From contig JALCMW010000001.1 in NCBI GenBank assembly GCA_022648685.1, positions 62,001 to 126,000 of the forward strand: a stretch of 64,000 nt of DNA, given 5' to 3'. A program made the translations under genes and the position numbers. Source of the DNA: Bacteroidales bacterium. Its GTDB lineage: Bacteria > Bacteroidota > Bacteroidia > Bacteroidales > UBA932. Below the pieces are notes generated by a model that saw nothing but the letters and a program-made list of their open reading frames with translations, searched no databases and was not told where the DNA came from. The first letter of the stretch is position 1. Every line of letters starts with the position of its first letter. Positions 24,694-34,634 of this stretch are shown in pieces.

Positions 24694-27600
24694 ATGAATA
24701 TTAGGAAACATATAAACGATATTCTGGCCGGAGCCTTGATTCTGGCATCCATAGTATTGTTTTTATGCGCTTTGACCGTAACCGGCAATCCCGGCAATTC
24801 CGGAGAAGTGGCTGCAAAGACGGAGAAGATAATAAACAAGAGGCTGGCAACCCTTGATACGTTCATTGACAAAGCGCTTCATTCCGATTATTCGCAATGG
24901 CTGGATTTGAAAAACCTTCCGGAAGATATGGTCATTTACAGATATCTGGATGACACATTGCAGAGCTGGACCAACCAATTCTCCGTAACAAACGACGATA
25001 TCAGCAACAGGATGGTATTCCAAAGGCTGTCTAATCTCAGGGATGGCATAAATTCCCCTCTTACAAGGATTACTGATGACATCAGTTATGTGAATTACGG
25101 GCCCAAATGGTATCTTGTAAAAGCAAAGAGGGAAAACGACTGCAAGATCATAGCGGGCCTCGAAGTTATGAACACGCTTGCAGTCAATCCCATAAACGGC
25201 ATCAATCCCCGTTTCCATCTGAACAGGTCTTTCACGATAACGCCTCTTTCGGACAGCGACGGATCTCCGGTAAGAATAGCAGGAAAGCCACTCATGAAAA
25301 TAGTTTCGGATGCCAATACCAGAGAAACCGTAGTCACGAATACATCCGATATCTGGATAGCTCTTCTTTTGTTCATATTAGGAATAATAATATACATCAC
25401 AGGGAAAAGGATACTGGCAAGATACACAAAGGCGGTAATAAGTCTTACCCTCGTAATGACATTGATTTATCTGTGGGGAAGGACTCTCCGGGGCAGTTCG
25501 CCCATGTTTTCCCCGAATCTCTATGCCGACGGGAATTTCATGTATTCCATGGGGGCCGTGATGATAATGAATTTGTATCTTATTCTTCTTATCATCTTCA
25601 CATATACAGTCAGATATTCGATTTTCCGACATATATTTTCCGGAAGTTCAAAAAGAAGAATAACCTTTTTCACACTTTTGTCAGGACTTTTGATCTGCGC
25701 CATCGCATTACTTACGAATCTTACATTGAGAAGCGTGATAATGAATTCCAGCATTTCCCTTGAGTTGTACAAGCTGAGTTCTCTTTCGGTCTACAGCCTT
25801 CTGGTGTATTTCTCATATACCGTCCTTCTGGTAGGCATCCTGCTTCTCATACAGATGCTGCGTCCTTATTTAAGAACAACTTTCGGAATAGATATCAATA
25901 TATTCTCAAGAACAGGGAAAACCGTATCGGCAATGTTGATTGCAATATACCTTGTAGTGACATCATCGGTATTGGGATTCAGGAAAGAACAAAACAGGGT
26001 GGATGTATGGGCCAACAGGCTTTCAATCGACAGGGACATAAGTCTGGAAATACAGTTGCGTGCAATTGAAAATTCCATAGCCGAAAATTCTTTCATAAAA
26101 AAGTTGTCCGTTTCCGACAATAACAGGAACACCATACTTAACAGGATAACGGAGAATTATTTCTACCGGATATCACAGGACTATGATATAAGTATATATC
26201 TGTTCAACGACAATGAGAAAAATGCAGGGGAAGCATTGCGGATATTCAATGACCGGATAATAAACGGGACGCAGATATTCGAGAATTCCAGATTCAGTTA
26301 TTCCTATAATGCAAACGGACATATCCGCTATACCGGAATATTCGTATATACCCACCGTGACAACAGCAAAACCAGGCTGTTCCTTGGAGTTGAGCCCAAG
26401 TCAAACAAGGAAGACCGCGGCTATTCAAGCATTCTCGGGTTCACTTATCCGGGAAAGGTAACGATACCTCATTTTTATTCGTATGCCAAATACCTGTCTT
26501 CCAGACTCATAACATTCAAAGGGAGTTATGCATACCCTACCATATTGCCGGACAAGCTGAAGAAAGAAGCGGGGAAGAACGGGACGGGACATTTGAAGGC
26601 TGAAAAATATGTCCATTTCATAAACAGGATATCCGATAATGAACTGATAATAATATCAAGGCAGAAAATACAAATCTACAAATATCTTACAGAGGCGTTT
26701 TTCACAGGACTCATTGCCTTTCTGCTGCTTTCATTATTGCAGTTATCCAGAAAAAAGAAATTGACTTTCGAGAAGAATTACTACAAATCCAGGATAAATA
26801 CCGTCCTGATGTTATCGTTGATAATGACACTTGTCATCATGGCGTCCATAAGCATCTTATTCGTATATGGAAGGAATGATGCCAACATGAGGGCCATAAT
26901 GACAAATAAGATAAATGCCATACAAGCTATACTGGAATCCAGATGCCAGACGGCAAAAGACTATACGGACTTGAAAGAGCAGGATATCGATGAAGCTTTG
27001 GAAGATGTGGGGAACACGACAAAAACCGATGTCACGCTGTTCTCCCCCTCGGGAAAGGCCTTCACGTCCACCACTCCGGAGATTTTCGACAAAATGATTC
27101 TGGGCTGGAGATTCAACGAAAAAGCATATGACAACATCATATACAAGAACAAAAGATTCAGTATTGATAAAGAAAAGATAGGACCTCATAAATTCTATTC
27201 TTTGAACGCCCCGCTGTTCAACGCTGACGGAAAGATGATCGCCCTTCTGAGCTCGCCTTATACGGATGAAAGTTATGATTTCAAGACTGCCGCAGCGATG
27301 AACATCGCCACAGTTGTCACGGTATTCATGATGCTGCTTATACTGGCAAGGCTCATGACCACAGCCGTTGTGGACAAAATGTTCAAACCGCTCATAGAAA
27401 TGGGCAAGAAAATGAATTCGGCCAATATTAACAGTCTGGAATACATTATTTATGAAAGGGATGATGAAATTTCATCATTGGTAAGAGCATATAATCTGAT
27501 GGTGCACGATCTTTCCGAAAGTACCAGGAAACTGACGCAGGCCGAACGTGACAAGGCATGGAGCGAAATGGCCCGTCAGGTGGCACACGAAATAAAGAAT

Positions 27601-28287
27601 CCGCTTACGCCTATGAAACTCCAGATACAGAGGATAATAAGGCTCAAGCAACGCAATGATCCGAACTGGCAGAAAAGATTCGATGAGGCTGCAGGCATTA
27701 TTCTGGAACATATAGATATACTTTCAGATACTGCTAACGAATTCTCCACGTTCGCCAAACTGTACAGCGAAGCTCCCATCCCCATAGACATGGACAAATT
27801 GCTGAAAGAGGAAATAATGATGTTCGACAATAAGGAATCCATAGAATTCTCCTACATGGGATTCGAAAATGCAACTGTCCTGGGGCCAAAGCCGCAGCTG
27901 ACCAGAGTCTTCGTGAATCTTATCGCCAATGCAGTACAGGCGATAGAAATACAACAAAAAGAGAATCAGGAAAACAATATCGAAACCGAAGAAGGCCGGA
28001 TATTGATTTCGCTCAGGAATTCCACTAAAGAAAATTACTATGATATAGTAATCGAAGACAACGGTCCCGGTGTAAAAGAAGAGAACAGGAACAAACTGTT
28101 CACGCCTAATTTCACAACTAAAAGCAGCGGTACCGGACTGGGACTTGCAATCTGCAGGAATATACTTGAAAAGTGCGAGGGTGAAATACAGTATTCGAAA
28201 TCATTCGTGCTCGGAGGAGCTTGTTTCACGGTAAGATTCCCGAAAGGAAAACCGCAGCCGGAAACTAAAGATTCACGTAGTCGGTGA
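24694..28287 (+). CDS. NtrY-like polytopic sensor histidine kinase, 1197 residues
   Basis: A large inner-membrane kinase. One helix near residues 10-32 is followed by an external domain to about residue 220, a cluster of about six hydrophobic helices from about 222 to 440, a second external domain (about 445-665), and further helices. A HAMP linker follows TVVTVFMMLLILARLMTTAVV. The catalytic core has H965 in ARQVAHEIKNPLTPMKL, N box NLIANAVQAI, G1 EDNGPGVKEENR and G2 GTGLGLAI. Two sensor segments separated by helices make it far longer than ordinary NtrY (700-750). It converges tail to tail with an NtrC-like regulator, overlapping by 23 bases, so the two are likely partners although not in one operon. 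Confidence 0.92.
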   Translation: MNIRKHINDILAGALILASIVLFLCALTVTGNPGNSGEVAAKTEKIINKRLATLDTFIDKALHSDYSQWLDLKNLPEDMVIYRYLDDTLQSWTNQFSVTNDDISNRMVFQRLSNLRDGINSPLTRITDDISYVNYGPKWYLVKAKRENDCKIIAGLEVMNTLAVNPINGINPRFHLNRSFTITPLSDSDGSPVRIAGKPLMKIVSDANTRETVVTNTSDIWIALLLFILGIIIYITGKRILARYTKAVISLTLVMTLIYLWGRTLRGSSPMFSPNLYADGNFMYSMGAVMIMNLYLILLIIFTYTVRYSIFRHIFSGSSKRRITFFTLLSGLLICAIALLTNLTLRSVIMNSSISLELYKLSSLSVYSLLVYFSYTVLLVGILLLIQMLRPYLRTTFGIDINIFSRTGKTVSAMLIAIYLVVTSSVLGFRKEQNRVDVWANRLSIDRDISLEIQLRAIENSIAENSFIKKLSVSDNNRNTILNRITENYFYRISQDYDISIYLFNDNEKNAGEALRIFNDRIINGTQIFENSRFSYSYNANGHIRYTGIFVYTHRDNSKTRLFLGVEPKSNKEDRGYSSILGFTYPGKVTIPHFYSYAKYLSSRLITFKGSYAYPTILPDKLKKEAGKNGTGHLKAEKYVHFINRISDNELIIISRQKIQIYKYLTEAFFTGLIAFLLLSLLQLSRKKKLTFEKNYYKSRINTVLMLSLIMTLVIMASISILFVYGRNDANMRAIMTNKINAIQAILESRCQTAKDYTDLKEQDIDEALEDVGNTTKTDVTLFSPSGKAFTSTTPEIFDKMILGWRFNEKAYDNIIYKNKRFSIDKEKIGPHKFYSLNAPLFNADGKMIALLSSPYTDESYDFKTAAAMNIATVVTVFMMLLILARLMTTAVVDKMFKPLIEMGKKMNSANINSLEYIIYERDDEISSLVRAYNLMVHDLSESTRKLTQAERDKAWSEMARQVAHEIKNPLTPMKLQIQRIIRLKQRNDPNWQKRFDEAAGIILEHIDILSDTANEFSTFAKLYSEAPIPIDMDKLLKEEIMMFDNKESIEFSYMGFENATVLGPKPQLTRVFVNLIANAVQAIEIQQKENQENNIETEEGRILISLRNSTKENYYDIVIEDNGPGVKEENRNKLFTPNFTTKSSGTGLGLAICRNILEKCEGEIQYSKSFVLGGACFTVRFPKGKPQPETKDSRSR

Positions 28288-29416
28288 CATTCTTGGATGA
28301 AATCACCTGATCTCCCAGTATAAGAAGTCTTTCGACCACATTGCGGAGTTCCCTTATGTTTCCTGTCCAGCTTTTTCCCGTAAGCATCTCGACGGCTTCT
28401 TTGGAAAAATCCTTTCTGGGCATTCCGGATTCCGTACATATCTGGTTAATAAAGTAATCGATTAAAATAGGAATATCTGACTTCCTTTCGTCGAGTGACG
28501 GTACGTTTATCACTATAACGCTGAGACGATGATAAAGGTCTTCCCTGAAATTGCCCTTTTCTATTTCTTTCTTGAGATTTTTGTTGGTCGCGGCTATTAC
28601 CCTTACATCGACTTCGATGTCCTTGTCGCTCCCTACCCGGGAGAACTTTCTCTCTTGAAGAACTCTCAGGACTTTGGCCTGCGCCGCAAGGCTCATATCC
28701 CCTATTTCATCCAGAAACAATGTTCCGCCGTCGGCTTGCTCGAATTTTCCTTTATGCTGCTTTACGGCCGAAGTAAAAGAACCTTTCTCATGTCCGAACA
28801 ACTCGCTTTCTATCAACTCTGACGGAATGGCCGCGCAATTGACTTCTATATAAGGCATCGACGAACGTGAACTCTGGTCGAAAAGACTGCGGGCAACCAA
28901 TTCCTTGCCGGTTCCGTTAGCTCCGGTTATCAAAACCCTGGCATCAGTAGGAGCCACTTTAGCAACAATATCCCTTACCTGGCATATCTTGTCGGATTCT
29001 CCGACCATCTGCTGTCCGTAGACCTTTTTCTTTAAGATTTTCGTCTCCTTTACAAGCGAGACCTTGTCGGTAGCGTTTTTTATGGTAATAAGAATCCTGT
29101 TCAGATCCAAAGGCTTCTGTATGAAATCGAATGCGCCTTTTTTTATACATTCCACGGCAGTATCGATATCGCCGTGTCCCGATATCATTATCACCGCAGC
29201 GTCAAGACCTTCCTGATTCAACCTGTCAAGCACTTCGATGCCGCTCATATCCGGCATTTTGATATCACAGAAAATCACATTGTACTTTTCCTTTTCCACC
29301 ATTTCCAAAGCGGAAGGTCCGTCTTCGGCGACATCCACATCATAACCTTCGTCTCCAAGAATTTCCTTTAAAGAATTCCTGATGGCCCGTTCATCATCAA
29401 TTACAAGAATCTTCAT
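28265..29416 (-). CDS. NtrC-like AAA+ response regulator lacking a Fis DNA-binding domain
   Basis: A 383-residue protein starting MKILVIDDERAIRN (29416; the longer frame adds ten unlikely residues). The receiver domain has phosphoacceptor D51 in FCDIKMPDMSG. The AAA+ sigma-54 activator domain has Walker A TGANGTGKELVA, GTLFLDEIGDMSL as Walker B and an arginine-finger region in REDLYHRLSV. The loop that should read GAFTGA is GSFTSA (212-217). The protein stops shortly after NIRELRNVVERLLI, so the Fis-type helix-turn-helix of NtrC is absent. I recall similar short regulators in other Bacteroidales, so this is probably a lineage form and not a truncation. It overlaps the kinase gene at the 3' end. 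Confidence 0.92.
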   Translation of the reverse strand: MKILVIDDERAIRNSLKEILGDEGYDVDVAEDGPSALEMVEKEKYNVIFCDIKMPDMSGIEVLDRLNQEGLDAAVIMISGHGDIDTAVECIKKGAFDFIQKPLDLNRILITIKNATDKVSLVKETKILKKKVYGQQMVGESDKICQVRDIVAKVAPTDARVLITGANGTGKELVARSLFDQSSRSSMPYIEVNCAAIPSELIESELFGHEKGSFTSAVKQHKGKFEQADGGTLFLDEIGDMSLAAQAKVLRVLQERKFSRVGSDKDIEVDVRVIAATNKNLKKEIEKGNFREDLYHRLSVIVINVPSLDERKSDIPILIDYFINQICTESGMPRKDFSKEAVEMLTGKSWTGNIRELRNVVERLLILGDQVISSKNVTDYVNL

Positions 29417-29474
29417 ATCGCATATGACTTTATACAAATATCGCACTATTTTTCCGTGTTTACATAAAAATTTC

Positions 29475-29482
29475 TAATTTTG
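29475..29482 (+). promoter_or_regulatory. Predicted -7 box of cmk-ispH
   Basis: TAATTTTG matches TAnnTTTG and ends 22 bases before the cmk ATG. No TTG at -33. Confidence 0.5.
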
Positions 29483-29504
29483 CTTTTCAGATGTGTACAA
29501 AAAT

Positions 29505-30203
29505 ATGACGATACCCGATATCATTATCGCAATCGACGGTTATTCATCGACCGGAAAGAGTTCATTCGCAAAATTGATAGCGCATGAATTTTCCTTTATG
29601 TATCTTGACTCGGGGGCATTATACAGAGCCATTACATATTTGACGGTCAACGAAGGCCTGATCGACAAAGATGGACAGATAGACTCCGTAAATTTAAAAA
29701 AGCGCCTCGAGGTTTCCGACATCCATTTCAGTTACTCCCCTCTGGGCAGCAAGACTTTCATCGGAGAGACTTGCATTGAGGACAAGATACGGACACTTTC
29801 CGTTTCCGACTATGTGAGCCCGGTAGCCGCATTGCCGTTCGTCAGGGATTATGTCGACGGGAGACTTAAGGAATTCGGAAAGAAAAGACGGATAGTAATG
29901 GACGGAAGGGACATAGGAACGACAGTATTCCCAGATGCCGAAATAAAGATATTCATGACTGCCGATCCGGAAATCAGAGCTCAAAGAAGATTCGATGAAC
30001 TGGTTTCCAAGGGAAGCAATCCAATATTCGATGATGTCATGAATAATCTGCGTGAGAGGGATTATATAGATTCCCACAGGGAGACGTCGCCGCTTGTAAA
30101 GGCCGATGATGCTTTCATCCTTGATAATTCCGATATGTCGGTGAGGGAAGAATTATTCTGGCTCAAAGGGCTGATACAAGGTAAACTCGATATTCTGCAA
30201 TAA
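29505..30203 (+). CDS. cmk: Cytidylate kinase
   Basis: A 232-residue CMP/dCMP kinase. The P loop is DGYSSTGKSSFAK, with YLDSGALYRAIT, VMDGRDIGTTVFPDAEIKIF and the lid arginines in DPEIRAQRRFDEL. The ATG at 29505 (MTIPDIIIAID) is used because the upstream ATG at 29491 is in a different frame that stops at once and the in-frame GTG at 29493 is less likely. ispH follows after 9 bases, a pairing common in Bacteroidota. Confidence 0.95.
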   Translation: MTIPDIIIAIDGYSSTGKSSFAKLIAHEFSFMYLDSGALYRAITYLTVNEGLIDKDGQIDSVNLKKRLEVSDIHFSYSPLGSKTFIGETCIEDKIRTLSVSDYVSPVAALPFVRDYVDGRLKEFGKKRRIVMDGRDIGTTVFPDAEIKIFMTADPEIRAQRRFDELVSKGSNPIFDDVMNNLRERDYIDSHRETSPLVKADDAFILDNSDMSVREELFWLKGLIQGKLDILQ

Positions 30204-30212
30204 ATCCTTATT

Positions 30213-31223
30213 ATGGCAATAAGTGTGGAAATAGACAAGCAATCCGGATTTTGCGGAGGCGTGATCAGGGCAATTGACAAAGCCGAGAAATATCTTCATG
30301 AGAATAAAGACAAAAAATTATATTCTCTCGGCGCCATCGTGCATAACGAAGCGGAACTCAAACGTCTCAAGGAAGAGGGGCTTGTGACCGTAAATTATAA
30401 CGATCTGCCGAGAATAGACGGCAGTAACGGCAAAGCACTGTTGATAAGAGCGCACGGCGAACCCAAAGACACTTACGATAAAGCCGTTGCAATGGGATTC
30501 GATATAATAGACTGCACTTGCCCGGTAGTGCTTCAGCTGCAGAAACACATCAGGGAAGCTTATGCGAGAATATCTTCAAGAAATCCGGAAGGACAGATAT
30601 TGATATTCGGAAAAATAGGCCATGCGGAGGTAATAGGATTGATGAGCCAGGCTGAAGGTAATGCCATCGTCATTGAAAACAGGAAGATGCTGAGGGATTT
30701 GATGTCTTCCGGCAAGATCAACCTCTACGGACCGATAGAAATCTTTTCGCAGACAACAAAAAGTCCAGCCGAATATGTGGAGATCTGTGCTACTCTTGAA
30801 GAAAAGATGTCGAAAGCACGGGAATTGTCAATAGAACGGTTCAGGGGAACCGGAATGCTTACCATTCATAACACAATCTGTTTGCAAGTGGCTTCCAGGC
30901 ATGCCAGCCTTTCCGATTTCGCTGTAAGTCATGACATAATTGTATTCGTTTCCGGAAAAAGCAGTTCCAACGGAAAGGTATTGTGTGACTTATGCAAGTC
31001 TCTGAACATAAGGACCTACCATATTTGCTCTCCTGAAGAGATAAGGAAAGAATGGTTCAGGGATGACGACCGCGTAGGAGTATGCGGAGCGACATCCACC
31101 CCGAAATGGCTTCTTCATAAAGTCGCGGATACGATTCTGGAATACAACAGTCCGGAATCTTCATACGGCCCCGGACAATTAAGGCCTGCCTGTTACGGAC
31201 AGGCGGATTCTGCAAAAGCATGA
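30213..31223 (+). CDS. ispH: 4-hydroxy-3-methylbut-2-enyl diphosphate reductase IspH
   Basis: A 336-residue last-step enzyme of the MEP isoprenoid pathway, making IPP and DMAPP. The three cysteines that hold its iron-sulphur cluster are seen in GFCGGVIRA (C14), CTCPVV (C103) and VGVCGATSTPKW. The substrate-binding HGEP and GHAEVIGL are present. A typical IspH ends about 20-30 residues after GATSTP; this one carries a further tail ending GPGQLRPACYGQADSAKA. Cotranscribed with cmk. The DNA of the tail contains a small hairpin (CCTGT-tacgg-ACAGG) without a T run. Confidence 0.95.
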   Translation: MAISVEIDKQSGFCGGVIRAIDKAEKYLHENKDKKLYSLGAIVHNEAELKRLKEEGLVTVNYNDLPRIDGSNGKALLIRAHGEPKDTYDKAVAMGFDIIDCTCPVVLQLQKHIREAYARISSRNPEGQILIFGKIGHAEVIGLMSQAEGNAIVIENRKMLRDLMSSGKINLYGPIEIFSQTTKSPAEYVEICATLEEKMSKARELSIERFRGTGMLTIHNTICLQVASRHASLSDFAVSHDIIVFVSGKSSSNGKVLCDLCKSLNIRTYHICSPEEIRKEWFRDDDRVGVCGATSTPKWLLHKVADTILEYNSPESSYGPGQLRPACYGQADSAKA

Positions 31224-31233
31224 GGACTAAATT

Positions 31234-31264
31234 TTGATGATAGCTGTCTAATTTATAATTTTGC
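31234..31264 (+). promoter_or_regulatory. Predicted promoter of efp
   Basis: TTG at 31234-31236, a 20-base spacer, TAATTTTG at 31257-31264. The efp ATG is 39 bases downstream. This separates efp from the cmk-ispH transcript. Confidence 0.7.
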
Positions 31265-31303
31265 AGCGTGAAAAGTGGAAATATAAACTAATTATATATT
31301 TAT

Positions 31304-31867
31304 ATGGCAACAACAGCTGATTTTAAAAACGGCCTTTATATGAACTTTAACGGGAAGCCATGCATGATAGTATGGTTCCAGCACGTTAAACCTGGTAAAG
31401 GGCCTGCATTCGTAAAGACAAAACTACGTAATCTTGAAAACGGACGTATTCTTGAAAATACATTCAGCGCAGGTGCAAAAGTGGATACGATCAACATCGA
31501 AAGACGTCCTTATCAATTCCTTTATGCAGATGAAGAAGGATTCAATTTCATGCATGAGGAAACGTACGAACAAATCCACCTTCCGAAAGATGTAGTCGAG
31601 AACTCCGATTTGATGAAAGAAGGGCAACATGTCGAAATGATGTTCATTGTGGACGACGAAAGATGCCTGACATGTGAACTTCCCACTTATGTGACATTGG
31701 AAGTGACCTACACTGAACCGGCGGTAAAAGGGAATACGGCATCAACCAATGCATTGAAAGAATGCACATTGGAAACAGGTGCCAAAATCATGGTTCCGCT
31801 GTTCATAAATCAGGGGGACAAGATAACCGTAAACACCACAGACAGGTCTTACGGACAAAGAGTCTGA
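31304..31867 (+). CDS. efp: Translation elongation factor P
   Basis: A 187-residue three-domain EF-P that relieves ribosome stalling at polyproline. The tip loop is HVKPGKGPAFVK with Lys32 at the position modified in other bacteria. The C-terminal signature RSYGQRV is also present. No EpmA or EpmB gene is seen in the window. It is transcribed alone, from its own promoter, and ended by a hairpin that lies partly inside the 3' end of convergent lptB. Confidence 0.97.
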   Translation: MATTADFKNGLYMNFNGKPCMIVWFQHVKPGKGPAFVKTKLRNLENGRILENTFSAGAKVDTINIERRPYQFLYADEEGFNFMHEETYEQIHLPKDVVENSDLMKEGQHVEMMFIVDDERCLTCELPTYVTLEVTYTEPAVKGNTASTNALKECTLETGAKIMVPLFINQGDKITVNTTDRSYGQRV

Positions 31868-31907
31868 TCCTGGCAATCGGTCTTTGACCGGTATGTGAAA
31901 TATTCCA

Positions 31908-31946
31908 GAGGACGGATGGGAAGAATCTTATTCGTCCTCTTCTTTT
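31908..31946 (+). terminator. Terminator of efp, overlapping the end of lptB
   Basis: Arms GAGGACG (31908-31914) and CGTCCTC (31933-31939) are followed by TTCTTTT. The right arm encodes the acidic C-terminus of LptB on the other strand. A smaller stem CGGTC/GACCG lies at 31878-31890. Confidence 0.6.
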
Positions 31947-32692
31947 ACAGCCCTTTCGAAAGCGGCGGAGCGTTTAAGCACAAAACCGGAACCGAGATAT
32001 TTTGTCCGCACATTTTCATCGGCAGCAAGTGATTCCGGCGTCCCGGTCTGAAGAATGGTACCTTCATAAAGAAGATACGCCCTGTCTATGATGGCAAGTG
32101 TCTCGCCGACATTATGGTCGGTTATGATAACCCCTATGTTCTTATATTTCAGCTTGGCGATTATATATTGGATATCTTCGACAGCAATCGGATCGACACC
32201 GGCGAAAGGTTCGTCGAGAAGGATGAATTTCGGATCTATTGCAAGAGCCCTGGCAATCTCGCAACGGCGCCTTTCACCTCCGGAAAGCTGGATACCGAGA
32301 CTTTTGCGGACTTTCGAAAGATTGAATTCGTCAATAAGGGATTCCAGACGGTCTTTTCTTTCCTGTTTAGACATTCCGGACATTTCCATAACAGACATTA
32401 TATTATCTTCCACGGACATTTTCCGGAACACGGAAGCTTCCTGGGGAAGATAGCCGATCCCTTTCTGGGCCCTTTTGAACATCGGCAGATCAGTAATATC
32501 TTCGTCATCAAGAAAAATACGTCCGGCATTAGGGACGATCTGACCGGTAATCATATAGAAACTTGTCGTTTTACCGGCGCCGTTGGGGCCGAGGAATCCG
32601 ACGATCTCCCCCTGTCCGACTTCCATGGAAACACCTTTGACAACGGTTCTGACGCCGTATTTTTTTACCAGATTTTCACAACGTAATTTCAT
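31928..32692 (-). CDS. lptB: LPS export ABC transporter ATPase LptB
   Basis: A 254-residue ATPase that powers lipopolysaccharide extraction by LptFG. Walker A is [13 protein letters not shown], the Q loop [11 protein letters not shown], the signature [14 protein letters not shown], Walker [14 protein letters not shown] and the H loop [10 protein letters not shown]. The [19 protein letters not shown] stretch is specific for LptB among ABC ATPases. It follows dnaX by 19 bases. The acidic end EEDE overlaps the efp terminator. Confidence 0.95.
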   Translation of the reverse strand: MKLRCENLVKKYGVRTVVKGVSMEVGQGEIVGFLGPNGAGKTTSFYMITGQIVPNAGRIFLDDEDITDLPMFKRAQKGIGYLPQEASVFRKMSVEDNIMSVMEMSGMSKQERKDRLESLIDEFNLSKVRKSLGIQLSGGERRRCEIARALAIDPKFILLDEPFAGVDPIAVEDIQYIIAKLKYKNIGVIITDHNVGETLAIIDRAYLLYEGTILQTGTPESLAADENVRTKYLGSGFVLKRSAAFERAVKEEDE

Positions 32693-32711
32693 AATATGGA
32701 AATTCGAATCT

Positions 32712-34586
32712 TTACTTTATATCCAAACCGAAATCATTTATAAGACTTTTGACTTCATCATTCTTCGACATAAGATCCTTTGCTTTCTCTTCAGGCATAT
32801 ATATTTTTTTTCCGCTTTCGGAATCCGGGAGGACGGAGACCAGCAATTTCAATTTGGTCGAACCGAGAAGCCGGCAAAGGCTCCCTTCCAGATTTATAAG
32901 CAGTTTGTCTTCAATCCATTTGCACTGGCTTATGTTCTGGACGAAGAATGTTATTATTTTAATTCCGTTTTCCTCTTTGATTTCCACCTTGGCGCTGGCA
33001 ATTGCATTTGAAAGCCTTGGCTTGTCCGAATATTCGGCTGCGAATTCTTTCCACTTGGACATGACCAGTTCATCATCAGGCATCTTATCCCCGTTTTCCA
33101 TATTATCCGGGAGTTTTTCCCTGACGGAAGAACTTTCATTCAATATGTTGGAGATCGACAATACCTTTCCGGCTTTCAGCATGCTCTTTTTCATATGGGG
33201 CTTGGCACTTCCGGCAGGGGCTGAAGCCTCTTTCCCGGAATTAGCCAGAATAACCGGATTTTCATTTGCCGATTCAGCATTTGACTGCAACGGTTTTTCA
33301 GATAATGTCTTTTCCTGAGAAAATTTTTCAGATACAGGCTTTGCCTGTACGGATTTCTCCGGCACTTGTCTTTCAGGTACGGATTTTTCTCCGGCAGCAA
33401 TTGTTGCTAAAGGAGTTGTATCCGGAGTATTTTGTTTCGGTCTGACGGTTTTCGTATCGGTACGGCCTTCATTTCCCAAGACTACCTGTCCCTTTCCATT
33501 CAGGAAAGAAAGCTTCATCAGTGCAAATTCAATATGGAGTCTCGGATTGACACTCTGCCTGTAGCCGGACTCGCATTGCATTGTGATGGCAAGCGCATCA
33601 TAAAGGAACTGGAGAGAACAAACGGCAGCCTGTTCCGAATATTTTTTCTTCAGGGAATCGGGGAATTCCAAAAGGGAATCCAATCCTCCGCTCCTGCTCA
33701 CGATAAGATCCCTGAAATGGGAACTTAATGCGGAAACGAAATGAATGGCATTGAATCCTTTGGAAAGAATATCGTCAAATTCGAGAAGGACCGAAGAATA
33801 ATCGTTCTTCAGGAAAGAATCCACCAATGCAAAACAATAATCGTAATCGAGTACGTTAAGATTCTTAATTACATCCTTGTACTTGACGTCGGTTCCGCAG
33901 AAAGCCACTGTCTGGTCGAAAATAGTCAAGGCATCACGCATGGCACCGTCGGCTTTCCGGGCTATCACGTGAAGAGACTCGTCATCTATCGTGACGTTTT
34001 CCTTGGCGGCTATGTTTTTCAGATTCCTGACTATGTCCGGAACCGTTATACGGTTGAAATCATAAGTCTGGCATCTGGAAAGGATGGTAGGCAGTATCTT
34101 ATGTTTTTCCGTCGTTGCAAGAATGAATATCGCATGCGCCGGGGGTTCTTCCAGGGTTTTCAAAAAAGCATTGAAAGCCGCAGTGGAAAGCATATGCACC
34201 TCATCTATTATATAGACGCTGTATCTGCCGACCTGGGGAGGAATCAATACCTGGTCCATAAGGACTTTTATATCCTCGACACCGTTATTCGAAGCGGCAT
34301 CCAATTCATGTATGCAATAAGATCTCCCCTCCTGGAAAGACAGACATGATTCGCATTTCCCGCAAGGTTCCATATCGGATGTAGGATCGGAACAGTTGAT
34401 GGTTTTAGCAAATATCCTGGCAGCACTTGTCTTTCCTACGCCACGGGGACCACAGAAAAGATAAGCATGAGCCAACTGGCCTCTCTGAATGGAATTTTTA
34501 AGAGTCCTGACTATATTATCCTGGCCTATAAGACTTTCAAAAGAATCCGGCCGGTACTTTCGCGCTGAAACTATATACTGTGACAT
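32712..34586 (-). CDS. dnaX: DNA polymerase III subunits gamma/tau
   Basis: A 624-residue clamp-loader ATPase. Walker A is [16 protein letters not shown], followed by a four-cysteine zinc site from [24 protein letters not shown] as Walker B, and sensor 1 [17 protein letters not shown]. Residues from about 390 to 470 form a low-complexity linker of degenerate six-residue units such as VPEKSV and LSEKPL. The C-terminus is the tau part. The ATG at 34586 is preferred to a TTG nine bases upstream. The predicted -7 box at 34593-34600 would start transcription at about the ATG itself. lptB follows. Confidence 0.96.
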   Translation of the reverse strand: MSQYIVSARKYRPDSFESLIGQDNIVRTLKNSIQRGQLAHAYLFCGPRGVGKTSAARIFAKTINCSDPTSDMEPCGKCESCLSFQEGRSYCIHELDAASNNGVEDIKVLMDQVLIPPQVGRYSVYIIDEVHMLSTAAFNAFLKTLEEPPAHAIFILATTEKHKILPTILSRCQTYDFNRITVPDIVRNLKNIAAKENVTIDDESLHVIARKADGAMRDALTIFDQTVAFCGTDVKYKDVIKNLNVLDYDYCFALVDSFLKNDYSSVLLEFDDILSKGFNAIHFVSALSSHFRDLIVSRSGGLDSLLEFPDSLKKKYSEQAAVCSLQFLYDALAITMQCESGYRQSVNPRLHIEFALMKLSFLNGKGQVVLGNEGRTDTKTVRPKQNTPDTTPLATIAAGEKSVPERQVPEKSVQAKPVSEKFSQEKTLSEKPLQSNAESANENPVILANSGKEASAPAGSAKPHMKKSMLKAGKVLSISNILNESSSVREKLPDNMENGDKMPDDELVMSKWKEFAAEYSDKPRLSNAIASAKVEIKEENGIKIITFFVQNISQCKWIEDKLLINLEGSLCRLLGSTKLKLLVSVLPDSESGKKIYMPEEKAKDLMSKNDEVKSLINDFGLDIK

Positions 34587-34592
34587 AACGGA

Positions 34593-34600
34593 CAAATTTA
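34593..34600 (-). promoter_or_regulatory. Predicted -7 box of dnaX
   Basis: TAAATTTG on the minus strand, only 6 bases upstream of the dnaX ATG, which would give a leaderless or nearly leaderless mRNA. There is no TTG at -33, so the call is moderate. Confidence 0.4.
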
Positions 34601-34612
34601 CTCAATATTTTA

Positions 34613-34620
34613 TAACTTTG
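34613..34620 (+). promoter_or_regulatory. Predicted -7 box of the 34635 gene
   Basis: TAACTTTG on the plus strand, 12 bases from the dnaX -7 box on the other strand, so the two promoters overlap and should exclude each other. No TTG at -33. Confidence 0.45.
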
Positions 34621-34634
34621 CGGAAACATGTGTT

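Noticed and set aside
33290..33415. CRISPR-like or tandem DNA repeat
   Set aside because: The units are degenerate at DNA level and lie in frame in dnaX; it is a protein linker.
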